Shown: positions 17,050 through 24,622 of the stretch, piece by piece
Numbering within the stretch: position 1 is the first letter of the stretch
Layout of the letters: each line of letters begins with the position of its first letter
DNA from: Phascolarctobacterium sp.
Lineage (GTDB): Bacteria; Bacillota; Negativicutes; Acidaminococcales; Acidaminococcaceae
NCBI GenBank assembly: GCA_024405645.1
Contig: JAKSOJ010000002.1
Coordinates: 1 to 24,622 of the forward strand
Direction of reading: 5' to 3'
Length of the DNA stretch: 24,622 bases
Notes under the pieces: model-generated
The model's database searches: none
What the model was told of the DNA's origin: nothing
What the model saw: only the letters and a program-made list of their open reading frames with translations
Translations under genes and position numbers: made by a program

Positions 17050-17075
17050 CCCCTACAGTTTTCTAACTGTAGGGG
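17050..17075. terminator. Bidirectional terminator
   Basis: A perfect 11-bp stem (17050-17060 with 17065-17075) has a 4-base loop, an A-rich left flank and a T-rich right flank. It separates the MoxR operon from the convergent DUF4127 gene. Confidence 0.92.
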
Positions 17076-17081
17076 TAATTT

Positions 17082-18650
17082 TTATTTCTTTTTGATTTTA
17101 TCTGTGATAGCTATATCAACCTCGAACAAGCGATTCCAAGGGAAGTTAATGGTAAAGTTTGTTTGCTTGGTGAAGTTGTATTTTTTAGCCATGGATTTAG
17201 TAATGTCAGCTGCATTCTGAAGTATTAGCTTTTGACTTGCACCTAAGTCATATTTTAATTCTTCACGACCACTCTTTGACAATTCCTTGGAAATAGCAAG
17301 CCTTGTATTGCTTTGATAATACCAGTCATCTATTAGACGCTGACGAATGAGCTTGTGTTTATAATTTTCACTCATATGCTCAGCAAACATTCCTTGTGCT
17401 ATGGCGTAGCCAATGGCATTATCTGCAGTATTCCAACCGTTGTACGCACTAAATCTACCCAAATCAACATTTTTGCTTAATGTCTCCATAAAACCATTAT
17501 CCGCTCCGTTAGAATACGAGATATCGGCTAAAGAGATTTTTTTATTTTCATTAAGTAACTGCTGTAATTGAGCAATAAAATTGCGGTTCGCGACGTTGGG
17601 GAAGGGCTGATTATCAGAATAAGTTGAATCTTTTACGATACCATCCGAAGGGCTGTTGATTGCCAGAAGCATGTCTGCGTTGGCATCTGTTCTAATGCCA
17701 CCGGCTGCAGATATTTGCACAGGTACAGAATCGTACAATGTTGCATCGCTGTATTGTGGAAGTGTGTTAGCACCGGAACCAGGCGCGTAAAGTATTTGAA
17801 CTTTGGGAGTTAGGCCATTAGCTTCGTTGTAGGCACGTGCGATGAGTAGTAGACCCAGCTGATCCACACCGTCAATTATTGCTAATTGATTTTTTGGTAC
17901 ATCGAAAAGCTCTCTTCCTAACTTGCAGCTTTCTAGATGTGTTGCACTGTGTGGAGAATTGTCATCTTTGCCAATGGCAAGATAATGAAAACGGTTCATC
18001 AAAGAAAGACGAATTAAACTTCTATTGATATCATAATTTTTTTTACGACGTTCAAGCCAATCGCCAAGATTTTCCTTTTTCATATTGCGCTCGAGCGCTT
18101 GGATGGTAAGTTTTTCAGTAATTGGCAGAGTGCTTTGAATTTTTTTATCCAGAAGTTCACTATAAGCGAAAATACTAGGACCAACTTCTGAATAGTATGG
18201 AGGCTCTACGCGTCCTTTGGAAGCACGAGGCGTACGCATAATAGTAGAAAATGCGTAAATTTTCATTTTGGTATCTCTGGCAAGCTCTGCTAATGCATTC
18301 ACTCTTGCATTTAATACTTGCGTGCTTTCGTTATGCGTGCGAGAGGCAACCAATCCACCATAAATCAAGCTATCTGTACTGATAACCGCTGCATCTGCAT
18401 GAATGCTTTTTTCTTTAAGCCAATCTAAAAGTGCAGTAGGATTTCCGCTCGAAAGGTGACTTGCTATTAATTTGTCAGGAGGCATGATTAATTTGACACC
18501 TGCAGGTTCTACGCTTTCTTTGACATAGCTTGAGCAAACAGGTCTATTGTCGAGAGGAATAAACAGAATTTGCAAATCTTTTGCATATACATTACTGGTA
18601 AATAGAGTAGTGTTTAATGCTGCTATTACTAATAATTTATTTAATTTCAT
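17082..18650 (-). CDS. Exported DUF4127-family protein
   Basis: This 522-aa protein has a signal peptide (Lys-rich start, hydrophobic 6-18, likely cut after VYA at 23). The mature part begins with a strand and FIPLDNRPVC (30-39), followed by ISTDSLIYGGLVASR and later YAPGSGANTLPQY. These are hallmarks of the DUF4127 family found in Firmicutes. The function is unknown; the fold has been suggested to be hydrolase-like, but I see no motif that proves it. Start is ATG 18650 with a strong GAAGGAGG site. It is transcribed alone, away from the thrS leader, and ends at the shared terminator. Confidence 0.85.
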   Translation of the reverse strand: MKLNKLLVIAALNTTLFTSNVYAKDLQILFIPLDNRPVCSSYVKESVEPAGVKLIMPPDKLIASHLSSGNPTALLDWLKEKSIHADAAVISTDSLIYGGLVASRTHNESTQVLNARVNALAELARDTKMKIYAFSTIMRTPRASKGRVEPPYYSEVGPSIFAYSELLDKKIQSTLPITEKLTIQALERNMKKENLGDWLERRKKNYDINRSLIRLSLMNRFHYLAIGKDDNSPHSATHLESCKLGRELFDVPKNQLAIIDGVDQLGLLLIARAYNEANGLTPKVQILYAPGSGANTLPQYSDATLYDSVPVQISAAGGIRTDANADMLLAINSPSDGIVKDSTYSDNQPFPNVANRNFIAQLQQLLNENKKISLADISYSNGADNGFMETLSKNVDLGRFSAYNGWNTADNAIGYAIAQGMFAEHMSENYKHKLIRQRLIDDWYYQSNTRLAISKELSKSGREELKYDLGASQKLILQNAADITKSMAKKYNFTKQTNFTINFPWNRLFEVDIAITDKIKKK

Positions 18651-18718
18651 CTGTATTCCTCCTTCTAAAATGTTAAAATATATTGTAATACAAAATCCGA
18701 AATTATTCTAGTAAAATG

Positions 18719-18746
18719 TTGACTTATACTTTTACTGTGCTATAAT
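18719..18746 (+). promoter_or_regulatory. Sigma-A promoter of the T-box leader and thrS
   Basis: TTGACT (18719-18724), 16-bp spacer, TATAAT (18741-18746), preceded by TGC (extended -10). Confidence 0.8.
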
Positions 18747-18754
18747 TACTAGAT

Positions 18755-19010
18755 AGAAATCATAATATTGCAAGAAGTAATGCGGAGGACAAGTTTCCTT
18801 GAACACCTTTCAGAAAGTGTCGTCTAGGCTGTGAGCGACATAGGTTACTGGGTTAACACACCACCTTCAAACTGGCTGCGGAAAGCTTAGGCAAGTATGA
18901 CAGTCCGTATTATCGGCGTTAACGATACCGAGTGGGTCATGTATGTGACCAATTAGGGTGGAACCGCGGTTTACTCCGTCCCTTGGTGGGATTGGAGTTT
19001 TTTTATTTTT
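18755..19010 (+). ncRNA. T-box riboswitch leader (threonine)
   Basis: The conserved T-box AGGGTGGAACCGCGG lies at 18955-18969. Upstream is a long structured stem I region with a GTCG...CGAC distal hairpin (18817-18839). Downstream is a terminator, in which ACTCC (18973-18977) and CCC pair with GGG and GGAGT (18994-18998) before a run of T. Uncharged tRNA-Thr should stabilise the antiterminator and switch on thrS. The specifier is probably a Thr codon in AACACACCACC (18855-18865), but ACA and ACC cannot be told apart without folding. Confidence 0.9.
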
Positions 19011-19034
19011 GCATATCAATTTTAGGAGGATATT

Positions 19035-20945
19035 ATGGCTGATATTAAAGTTACTTTAAAAGATGGCAGCGTTAAAGAATTCGCTGCTGGTTCCTCTTTG
19101 CTGGAAATTGCAAAGGGCTTAAATCAAAAGCTTGGCAAACAAGCTCTTTTGGCTGTTGTAGATGGCGTAAACAAGGACCTTTCCGATGTTTTAGATCATG
19201 ATGCAGCTGTTGAATTTGTAGTACCCGATACTCCGGAAGGCTTGCACGCAATCCGTCATACTGCAGCTCACGTAATGGCTCAAGCAATCCAACATCTCTT
19301 CCCGGATGTTAAATTTGCAATTGGACCTGCAATCGATAAGGGCTTCTACTATGACCTGGATTCTGAACATGTTTTCACTCCGGAAGATTTGGCTGCTATT
19401 GAAAAAGAAATGGCAAAAATCGTTAAGCAAAACATTCCTCTGGTTCGTAGCGAAATTTCTCGCGCAGAAGCTCTTGAAATGTTTGCTGCAAAAGACGAAA
19501 AATATAAAGTTGAACTTATCAACGATTTGCCGGAAGATGCAATTATTTCCATCTACACTCAAGGCGATTTCACTGACCTTTGCGCAGGTCCTCACTGCCC
19601 GTCCACTGGTCGCGTAAAAGCATTTAAATTGCAATCCATCGCTGGTGCTTATTGGAGAGGCAACGAAAAGAACAAAATGCTGCAACGTATTTATGGTACT
19701 GCATTCCCTTCCAAAGAAGAATTGGATGAATACATCCATATGATGGAAGAAGCTGCTAAACGTGATCATCGTAAACTTGGTAAAGAACTTGATATCTTTG
19801 CTCTGATGGACGAAGGTCCTGGCTTCCCGTTCTTCCTGCCCAATGGCATGATTATTCGTAACGAATTAATTAACTACTGGCGTCAAGTTCATCGTCGTTA
19901 TGGCTACGAAGAAATCAAAACTCCGATGATTCTGAACCGTGCTCTTTGGGAACGTTCTGGTCACTGGGATCACTATCGTGAAAACATGTACTTCACCGAA
20001 ATCGACGAAATGGATTATGCAGTTAAGCCTATGAACTGCCCTGGCGGTATGCTGGTTTACAAAATCCATCCGCACTCCTATAAAGAACTGCCTATTCGTG
20101 CTGGTGAATTAGGTTTGGTACACCGTCATGAATTGTCCGGTGCGCTTCATGGCTTGTTCCGTGTTCGCTGCTTTACTCAAGACGATGCTCATATCTTCAT
20201 GATGCCTTCTCAAATTCGCAGCGAAATCAAAAACGTTATTTCCCTCTTTGACGAAGTATATGCAACCTTTGGCCTGACCTATCATGCAGAACTGTCCACT
20301 CGTCCTGAAAACTCCATGGGCGATGATGCTACTTGGGAACTGGCAACTCAAGGTCTCCGCGATGCTCTCGAAGATTGTGGCTTGGACTATGTAATCAACG
20401 AAGGTGATGGCGCATTCTATGGTCCTAAGATTGACTTCCATCTGAAAGACTCCATCGGTCGTACCTGGCAATGTGGTACTATCCAATTGGATATGCAACT
20501 GCCTGAAAAATTTGACCTGACCTATACTGGCGAAGATGGTCTTAAACATCGTCCTGTTATGATTCACCGTGTAGTATACGGTTCTATCGAACGTTTCATT
20601 GGTATTCTTATTGAAAACTATGCTGGTGCATTCCCTGCATGGTTAGCTCCTTGCCAAGTTCGTGTTCTTCCTATCACCGACAAACAAGCTGATGCTGCTC
20701 GTGCATTGGATCAAAAATTCTTTGAATTGGGCATTCGTTCTAAACTTGACGATCGTAATGAAAAACTCGGTTACAAGATCCGCGAAGCTCAAATTCAAAA
20801 AGTTCCTTACACCCTGGTTATTGGCGATAAAGAAATCGCAGAAGGTACTGTAAACGTTCGTCGTCGTGGCGAAGGCGATATTGGTGCAATGAAGATTGAA
20901 GACTTTATTGCAATGCTCCAAAAAGAAATCGCAGAAAAGAAATAA
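19035..20945 (+). CDS. thrS: Threonyl-tRNA synthetase
   Basis: ThrS charges tRNA-Thr. At 636 aa it is the full bacterial form: a TGS domain (1-62), an editing domain with HTAAH (75-79) and CAGPH (183-187), the class II catalytic core, and the C-terminal anticodon-binding domain (about 535-636). The active-site zinc ligands are Cys335, His386 and His511, matching the known Cys-His-His set. Editing of mischarged Ser-tRNA-Thr should be intact. Start is ATG 19035 with AGGAGGA. Expression is controlled by the T-box leader directly upstream. The rich C-ending codons suggest high expression. Confidence 0.98.
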   Translation: MADIKVTLKDGSVKEFAAGSSLLEIAKGLNQKLGKQALLAVVDGVNKDLSDVLDHDAAVEFVVPDTPEGLHAIRHTAAHVMAQAIQHLFPDVKFAIGPAIDKGFYYDLDSEHVFTPEDLAAIEKEMAKIVKQNIPLVRSEISRAEALEMFAAKDEKYKVELINDLPEDAIISIYTQGDFTDLCAGPHCPSTGRVKAFKLQSIAGAYWRGNEKNKMLQRIYGTAFPSKEELDEYIHMMEEAAKRDHRKLGKELDIFALMDEGPGFPFFLPNGMIIRNELINYWRQVHRRYGYEEIKTPMILNRALWERSGHWDHYRENMYFTEIDEMDYAVKPMNCPGGMLVYKIHPHSYKELPIRAGELGLVHRHELSGALHGLFRVRCFTQDDAHIFMMPSQIRSEIKNVISLFDEVYATFGLTYHAELSTRPENSMGDDATWELATQGLRDALEDCGLDYVINEGDGAFYGPKIDFHLKDSIGRTWQCGTIQLDMQLPEKFDLTYTGEDGLKHRPVMIHRVVYGSIERFIGILIENYAGAFPAWLAPCQVRVLPITDKQADAARALDQKFFELGIRSKLDDRNEKLGYKIREAQIQKVPYTLVIGDKEIAEGTVNVRRRGEGDIGAMKIEDFIAMLQKEIAEKK

Positions 20946-20958
20946 TTTAAAAGTTTCG

Positions 20959-21018
20959 TAGCAAGTCTTTGCTATGCTAGCCCTCCTAAAGGTATTTTAA
21001 GATGCTTTTGGGAGGGCT
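20959..21018 (+). terminator. Hairpin terminator region after thrS
   Basis: A small hairpin (TAGCAA 20959-20964, TTGCTA 20969-20974) precedes a larger one, AGCCCTCC (20979-20986) with GGAGGGCT (21011-21018). The T-tract after the second stem is short and broken (TTTCGTGTTGGGTTTT), so efficiency may be moderate. Confidence 0.65.
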
Positions 21019-21247
21019 TTCGTGTTGGGTTTTATTTGCTTTTTTACATGAAAAATATAACTTTAAAATAAATATGAAAATACTTTTTTGTGGTAAATTT
21101 TGAAAAAATGCTATATAATTATTCTGTTATCTAGTAGTGTTTTATTGATAATTTTATCGGATATATTGTTGTAAAGTATCTGCGTTATTACAAGATATTG
21201 CGCATGTATTTGTTTTATGTAATTAACTTTGATGGAGGGTGTTAATT
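21019..21247 (+). promoter_or_regulatory. Promoter-bearing AT-rich leader upstream of the polyphosphate kinase gene
   Basis: The stretch from the thrS terminator to the next ATG holds no gene. A TGC followed by TATATAAT (about 21109-21119) is the best -10 candidate, possibly extended, with no clear -35. It would give a leader of about 120 bases. A short GATAATTTTATC palindrome lies within that leader (about 21147-21158). Nothing else is recognisable. Confidence 0.4.
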
Positions 21248-22720
21248 ATGTTTGATTCAGTTGATATGACAAAGAAATTGAAAAAAGGTGAATACTCCAA
21301 GAAGTTAGAAGAACTTGGTATGGAGCTTGGCTTAGTGCAACGTCGTGCTCGCGAAGAAGCAAGACCTGTTATTATTGTTTTTGAAGGTTGGATTGGCTCC
21401 AGAAGAAGTGTAATCATTAATACTATGATGCAAAATATGGATGCCCGCGGCTTTGACGTTCTTTCTACCACAGAGATTTCTAAAGTAATGGATAGACCCG
21501 CTTTTGAATATTTTTGGAATAATTTGCCTGCATGGGATGGTATGCGCGTATTCCATCGTAGCTGGTATTATCTTAAACATTATCATGAATTCAAGAATAA
21601 CAAAGATGTAGCAGCTCGCTATACTTTTGATCATATCAATGGCTTTGAAAAAGCTTTGACAGATGACAACTATATTATTCTCAAGTTCTTCCTGCACCTT
21701 AGTGAAGATGAACAAAAGAAGAGTATGGAAGATACCAATCAATTGGGCAATTTATTCTACGAGAAATACATAAAGGAAAAAGAAGACAGTAAACAAGATT
21801 GGTCTTATAAAGGTGTTTATAAGGAATATGATGAAATGCTTACTAAGACCAATACCGCAAACGCTCCGTGGCATGTTATTCATGCAGATAATGTAAAATT
21901 TGCGACCATTCAAGTAATGGAAACTATTGTCAAAGAAGTTAATGCTAAACTTGACGAAGGCAAAATCGATTCTCCAGAAGAAGTTCGTGGGGAAGTAAAA
22001 TATGATGCTCTGTCCAAAGTTAATCCTTCTCAAGAGTTGTCTAAAGAAGAATATAAAGAAAAACTTGAAAAATACCAAAAGAAGCTTCGTAAACTGCAAA
22101 TGGAAATGTACAAACGTGGTATTAGTGCGGTTATTGGTTTCGAAGGCTGGGATGCAGGCGGTAAAGGCGGTGCAATCCGTCGTTTGACTTCCGGTTTGGA
22201 TCCTTTGGGCTATCAAGTATTCCCCGTTGCAAGCCCGACTGTTGTAGAAAGAAACTACAACTATCAATGGCGTTTCTGGGTTCATCTTCCTAAGAGTGGT
22301 GAAATTTCCATCTTTGACCGCACTTGGTATGGTCGTGTAATGGTAGAACGCCTGGAAGGCTTTGCTAAAGCAAACGAATGGCAAAGAGCTTTTGGCGAAA
22401 TCAACGAAATGGAAAAACAATGGGCTGATGCAGGCATGGTTGTTTGCAAGTTCTGGTTGCAAATTGATAAGGATGAACAACTTCGTCGTTTTACTGAACG
22501 TCAAAATACTCCTGAAAAACAATGGAAGATTACTGACGAAGACTGGCGTAATCGTGAAAAATGGGAAGCTTATGAAGATGCTGTCAACGAGATGATTGTT
22601 CGTACTAACACTGATTATGCACCTTGGACCATTGTTGAAGGTAATAATAAATATTATGCTCGTCTCAAAGTAATGAAGACTGTTATCGACCTCTTCGAAA
22701 AGAGACTTGCTAAAAAATAA
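21248..22720 (+). CDS. pap: Polyphosphate:AMP phosphotransferase (two-domain PPK2)
   Basis: This 490-aa protein carries two PPK2 domains in tandem, as in class II polyphosphate:AMP phosphotransferase, which makes ADP from AMP and polyphosphate. The C-terminal domain (about 270-490) has an intact Walker A, EGWDAGGKGG (299-308), and the Walker B/lid FDRTWYGRVMVERLEG. The N-terminal domain (about 35-260) is degenerate: its loop reads EGWIGSRRS (46-54) and the FDRTWY equivalent is FHRSWYY. Catalysis is therefore expected in the C-terminal half. I chose ATG 21248 because GGAGG (21234-21238) precedes it; the in-frame GTG at 21239 abuts that site. The next gene follows after 11 bases, so they may share a transcript. 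Confidence 0.9.
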   Translation: MFDSVDMTKKLKKGEYSKKLEELGMELGLVQRRAREEARPVIIVFEGWIGSRRSVIINTMMQNMDARGFDVLSTTEISKVMDRPAFEYFWNNLPAWDGMRVFHRSWYYLKHYHEFKNNKDVAARYTFDHINGFEKALTDDNYIILKFFLHLSEDEQKKSMEDTNQLGNLFYEKYIKEKEDSKQDWSYKGVYKEYDEMLTKTNTANAPWHVIHADNVKFATIQVMETIVKEVNAKLDEGKIDSPEEVRGEVKYDALSKVNPSQELSKEEYKEKLEKYQKKLRKLQMEMYKRGISAVIGFEGWDAGGKGGAIRRLTSGLDPLGYQVFPVASPTVVERNYNYQWRFWVHLPKSGEISIFDRTWYGRVMVERLEGFAKANEWQRAFGEINEMEKQWADAGMVVCKFWLQIDKDEQLRRFTERQNTPEKQWKITDEDWRNREKWEAYEDAVNEMIVRTNTDYAPWTIVEGNNKYYARLKVMKTVIDLFEKRLAKK

Positions 22721-22731
22721 GAGGTAAAAAT

Positions 22732-24447
22732 TTGTCCTGGCTGATTAAAAACACTATAAAAGAATATAGGGAAAACGAGTTGGGCGGAGATGTTTTTCCG
22801 CCCGGACTGCGTCATAGTGTTGCCTTTATATACCCCAATGTTTATCATTTAGGAATGTCCAACTTGGGCATGCATATACTTTACCAAATGATTAATGCAA
22901 GAGGGGACAGTGCTTGTGAAAGGTTTTTCCTTCCGGATGCAAAGCTTATAAAAGAACATGAAAAGACACGTACGCCTCTTCTTAGCATGGAGAGCATGCG
23001 TCCTTTGTCAGATTTTGACGTAATCTTTGTAATGCTGTCTTTTGAATTAGATTATGATAATTTGCTCAAGGTTTTAGACTTGGGAAATGTCAAGCTTCGT
23101 GCCAAAGATCGTAATTCAAGGGAACCCTTGTTAATTATTGGTGGTCCATGTGCAACTTTTAATCCGGAGCCCTTATCTCAAGTGGCAGATGCTTTTGTAA
23201 TTGGTGAGGGTGAGGAAACTGTCCAAAGGATATTGGATGAAATCTATGCCGGAGATACCAAAGCAGATCGCTTGGAGCGACTTTGTCAAATTCCTGGAGT
23301 CTATGTTCCTAGTTTTTATGAAGCTAACTATGATGAGGATGGTAATTTTGTTGGTTTAGTTCCGACAGGAAAGGCGCCCAATAAAATTGCTCGTCAATGG
23401 GTTAAGGATATTGATGCGTATCCTCATACATCTGTTATACTAACAGATAAAACTGAATTTGAAGATATGTATATCGTGGAAGTGGCTCGAGGCTGTGGTC
23501 GCCATTGCAGATTCTGTATGGCTAGCTATTGCTTTAGAAAGCCACGTCCTCGTAAATTAGAAAATATTTTGGCTGATATTGCCAATCGCCCAGAACGCAC
23601 TAAAAAAGTAGGACTTATGGGTGCTGCAGTTTCTGACCATCCGGATATTAAAAAGTTAACTACCTACTTGGTTGAGCAAGGAGTTAGTTTTTCCGTTGCT
23701 TCTTTGCGTGCAGATACTTTGGACGAAACTATGTGCGAAGCATTGGCTAATAGTGGTCAACGCACAATGACCGTTGCTCCCGAAGCTGGTAGTGAACGCA
23801 TGCGTGCAGCTATTAACAAAGGCATTACTGAAGAGCATATTTATCGTGCATGCTCATTGGCTGCTGGTGCAGGTATGCGCAATATTAAGCTTTACTACAT
23901 GATTGGTCTCCCAGGGGAAGAAGATATTGATATCGAAGAAACTGTGGAGATGATTAAGCGTGTACGCAAAAAAATGGATGAAGTGGGTAATAAAGGAGAA
24001 CTTGTTATTTCTGTAAATGGCTTTGTTCCTAAACCTTTTACTCCCTATCAATGGGCTCCGTTATGTAATGTAAAAACTTTAAAACGTCGCTTCAAAATGC
24101 TCAACGATGGATTAAAAAAGGATAAACGAATTAAGCTCATTACTGAATCTCTGAAAGAAACAGTAGTGCAAGCAATTCTTGCCCGTGGCGATAGGAAAAT
24201 GGGAGATGCACTTTTGGAAGCTCATGAGAGTGGACAAAACTTGAAGTCTGTTTTGAAAATGCGTGGCATAGATGCAGATGAATTGGCGGAGAGAGAACTT
24301 CAACCTGGCCAAGTTCTTCCATGGAGTCATCTTGATATGGGTGTTACAGAAGATTATATGATTAAAGAGCTTGCTCGCAGTCAAGAGGGCAAGTTTACTC
24401 CTATGTGTTTTGATAATTGCACTCGTTGTGGCGTGTGTAAAAGATAA
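22732..24447 (+). CDS. B12-binding/radical SAM protein (TIGR03960 type)
   Basis: This 571-aa protein starts with a B12-binding-like Rossmann region (about 25-180, with VYHLGMSNLGMHILY and LIIGGPCATFNPEPL). It is followed by a radical SAM domain whose cluster motif is Cys255-x3-Cys259-x2-Cys262 (CGRHCRFC). It resembles the TIGR03960 family, often found next to or fused with a DUF2344 protein in other Firmicutes; that partner is not visible here. A second Cys group at the extreme C-terminus (Cys559, 563, 566, 569) may hold another Fe-S cluster. The reaction is unknown. The start is TTG 22732, supported by GAGG 7 bases upstream. Confidence 0.85.
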   Translation: MSWLIKNTIKEYRENELGGDVFPPGLRHSVAFIYPNVYHLGMSNLGMHILYQMINARGDSACERFFLPDAKLIKEHEKTRTPLLSMESMRPLSDFDVIFVMLSFELDYDNLLKVLDLGNVKLRAKDRNSREPLLIIGGPCATFNPEPLSQVADAFVIGEGEETVQRILDEIYAGDTKADRLERLCQIPGVYVPSFYEANYDEDGNFVGLVPTGKAPNKIARQWVKDIDAYPHTSVILTDKTEFEDMYIVEVARGCGRHCRFCMASYCFRKPRPRKLENILADIANRPERTKKVGLMGAAVSDHPDIKKLTTYLVEQGVSFSVASLRADTLDETMCEALANSGQRTMTVAPEAGSERMRAAINKGITEEHIYRACSLAAGAGMRNIKLYYMIGLPGEEDIDIEETVEMIKRVRKKMDEVGNKGELVISVNGFVPKPFTPYQWAPLCNVKTLKRRFKMLNDGLKKDKRIKLITESLKETVVQAILARGDRKMGDALLEAHESGQNLKSVLKMRGIDADELAERELQPGQVLPWSHLDMGVTEDYMIKELARSQEGKFTPMCFDNCTRCGVCKR

Positions 24448-24450
24448 TGA

Positions 24451-24518
24451 TGAATGCTGAATGCTGAATTAAAAACATTGCGAATTGCGCATTGCGAATT
24501 GGTATTCAGTATTTTTTT
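24451..24518 (+). repeat. Heptamer-repeat hairpin, probable terminator
   Basis: Two blocks of 7-base tandem repeats occupy the gap: TGAATGC twice plus TGAATT (24451-24470), and ATTGCGA, ATTGCGC, ATTGCGA, ATTGG (24477-24502). TGCTGAAT (24462-24469) pairs with ATTCAGTA (24504-24511, one G-U), and seven T follow (24512-24518). The element can therefore act as a terminator for the radical SAM gene. Confidence 0.65.
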
Positions 24519-24533
24519 ATAAAGGTATTTGCT

Positions 24534-24622
24534 ATGAAAAATTTTATTATAGATAATTCTGAAGGCGTGTTTTTCGGAACCTTTCCTGCTCTTTCTGAAG
24601 CGGGCTTTATAAATGCATGTAG
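24534..24622 (+). CDS. Probable laccase-domain protein (PgeF/YfiH family), 3' end cut by window
   Basis: Only 29 codons are visible. ATG 24534 is preceded by AAAGG. The peptide contains GVFFGTFPALSEAGFINAC, which resembles the N-terminus of laccase-domain proteins of the PgeF/YfiH group (peptidoglycan editing factor, copper oxidase fold), usually a segment ending in a His-Xaa-Phe-Ser-Thr-Arg turn. Here His is replaced by Asn and Phe by Ala. The call rests on this short match and is tentative. Confidence 0.5.
   Translation, partial: MKNFIIDNSEGVFFGTFPALSEAGFINAC

Noticed and set aside
21752..22522. 256-codon open frame antisense to the polyphosphate kinase gene
   Set aside because: Phe-rich low-complexity translation that arises from the Lys/Glu-rich sense protein; no support for expression.
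24451..24518. CRISPR array
   Set aside because: The units are 7 bases long without spacers, so this is a simple tandem repeat, not a CRISPR.

Overview
The window looks like chromosomal DNA from a low-to-moderate GC Firmicute. The arginine gene order, the T-box control of thrS, the Firmicute-type sigma-A promoters and the protein families fit a Negativicutes (Acidaminococcaceae/Veillonellaceae-type) gut bacterium. That placement is inference from style, not a database match. Coding density is high, intergenic gaps are short, and no insertion sequence, prophage, tRNA, rRNA or CRISPR array was seen.

Layout. Positions 1-1297 hold the 3' part of a secreted or anchored purple-acid-phosphatase-like metallophosphoesterase, facing a GT51 peptidoglycan transglycosylase (1350-2255, minus) across a shared terminator. 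Positions 2458-10698 are a complete arginine block in two transcription units, argC-argJ-argB-argD-argF and argG-argH. They make arginine from glutamate through the ArgJ acetyl-recycling route. Both units carry candidate tandem ArgR/AhrC boxes with the same 14-7-14 geometry. Positions 10883-12671 hold a split ThrE-type threonine/serine exporter (two overlapping genes) and a flavin-reductase-like protein. Next comes a TauE/SafE transporter on its own promoter (12837-13583).

Positions 13652-17041 form a three-gene operon: a MoxR-type AAA+ ATPase, a large VWA (CobT/NorD-like) protein overlapping it by 8 bases, and a 212-aa protein I do not recognise whose start codon is not a normal ATG. This is the least explained part of the window. 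A convergent gene (17082-18650, minus) encodes an exported DUF4127 protein. Then follow a T-box leader and thrS (threonyl-tRNA synthetase), a two-domain PPK2-type polyphosphate:AMP phosphotransferase, a B12-binding/radical SAM protein of the TIGR03960 type with an extra C-terminal Cys cluster, a heptamer-repeat hairpin, and the first codons of a probable laccase-domain (PgeF/YfiH) gene cut by the window end.

How they work together. The arginine block is a self-contained pathway with expected end-product control through ArgR at the DNA level and probably through arginine inhibition of ArgB. Threonine supply is sensed by the T-box ahead of thrS, and the ThrE pair may export excess threonine or serine. 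The MoxR-VWA-unknown operon is probably a chaperone-like maturation machine whose client is not visible here.
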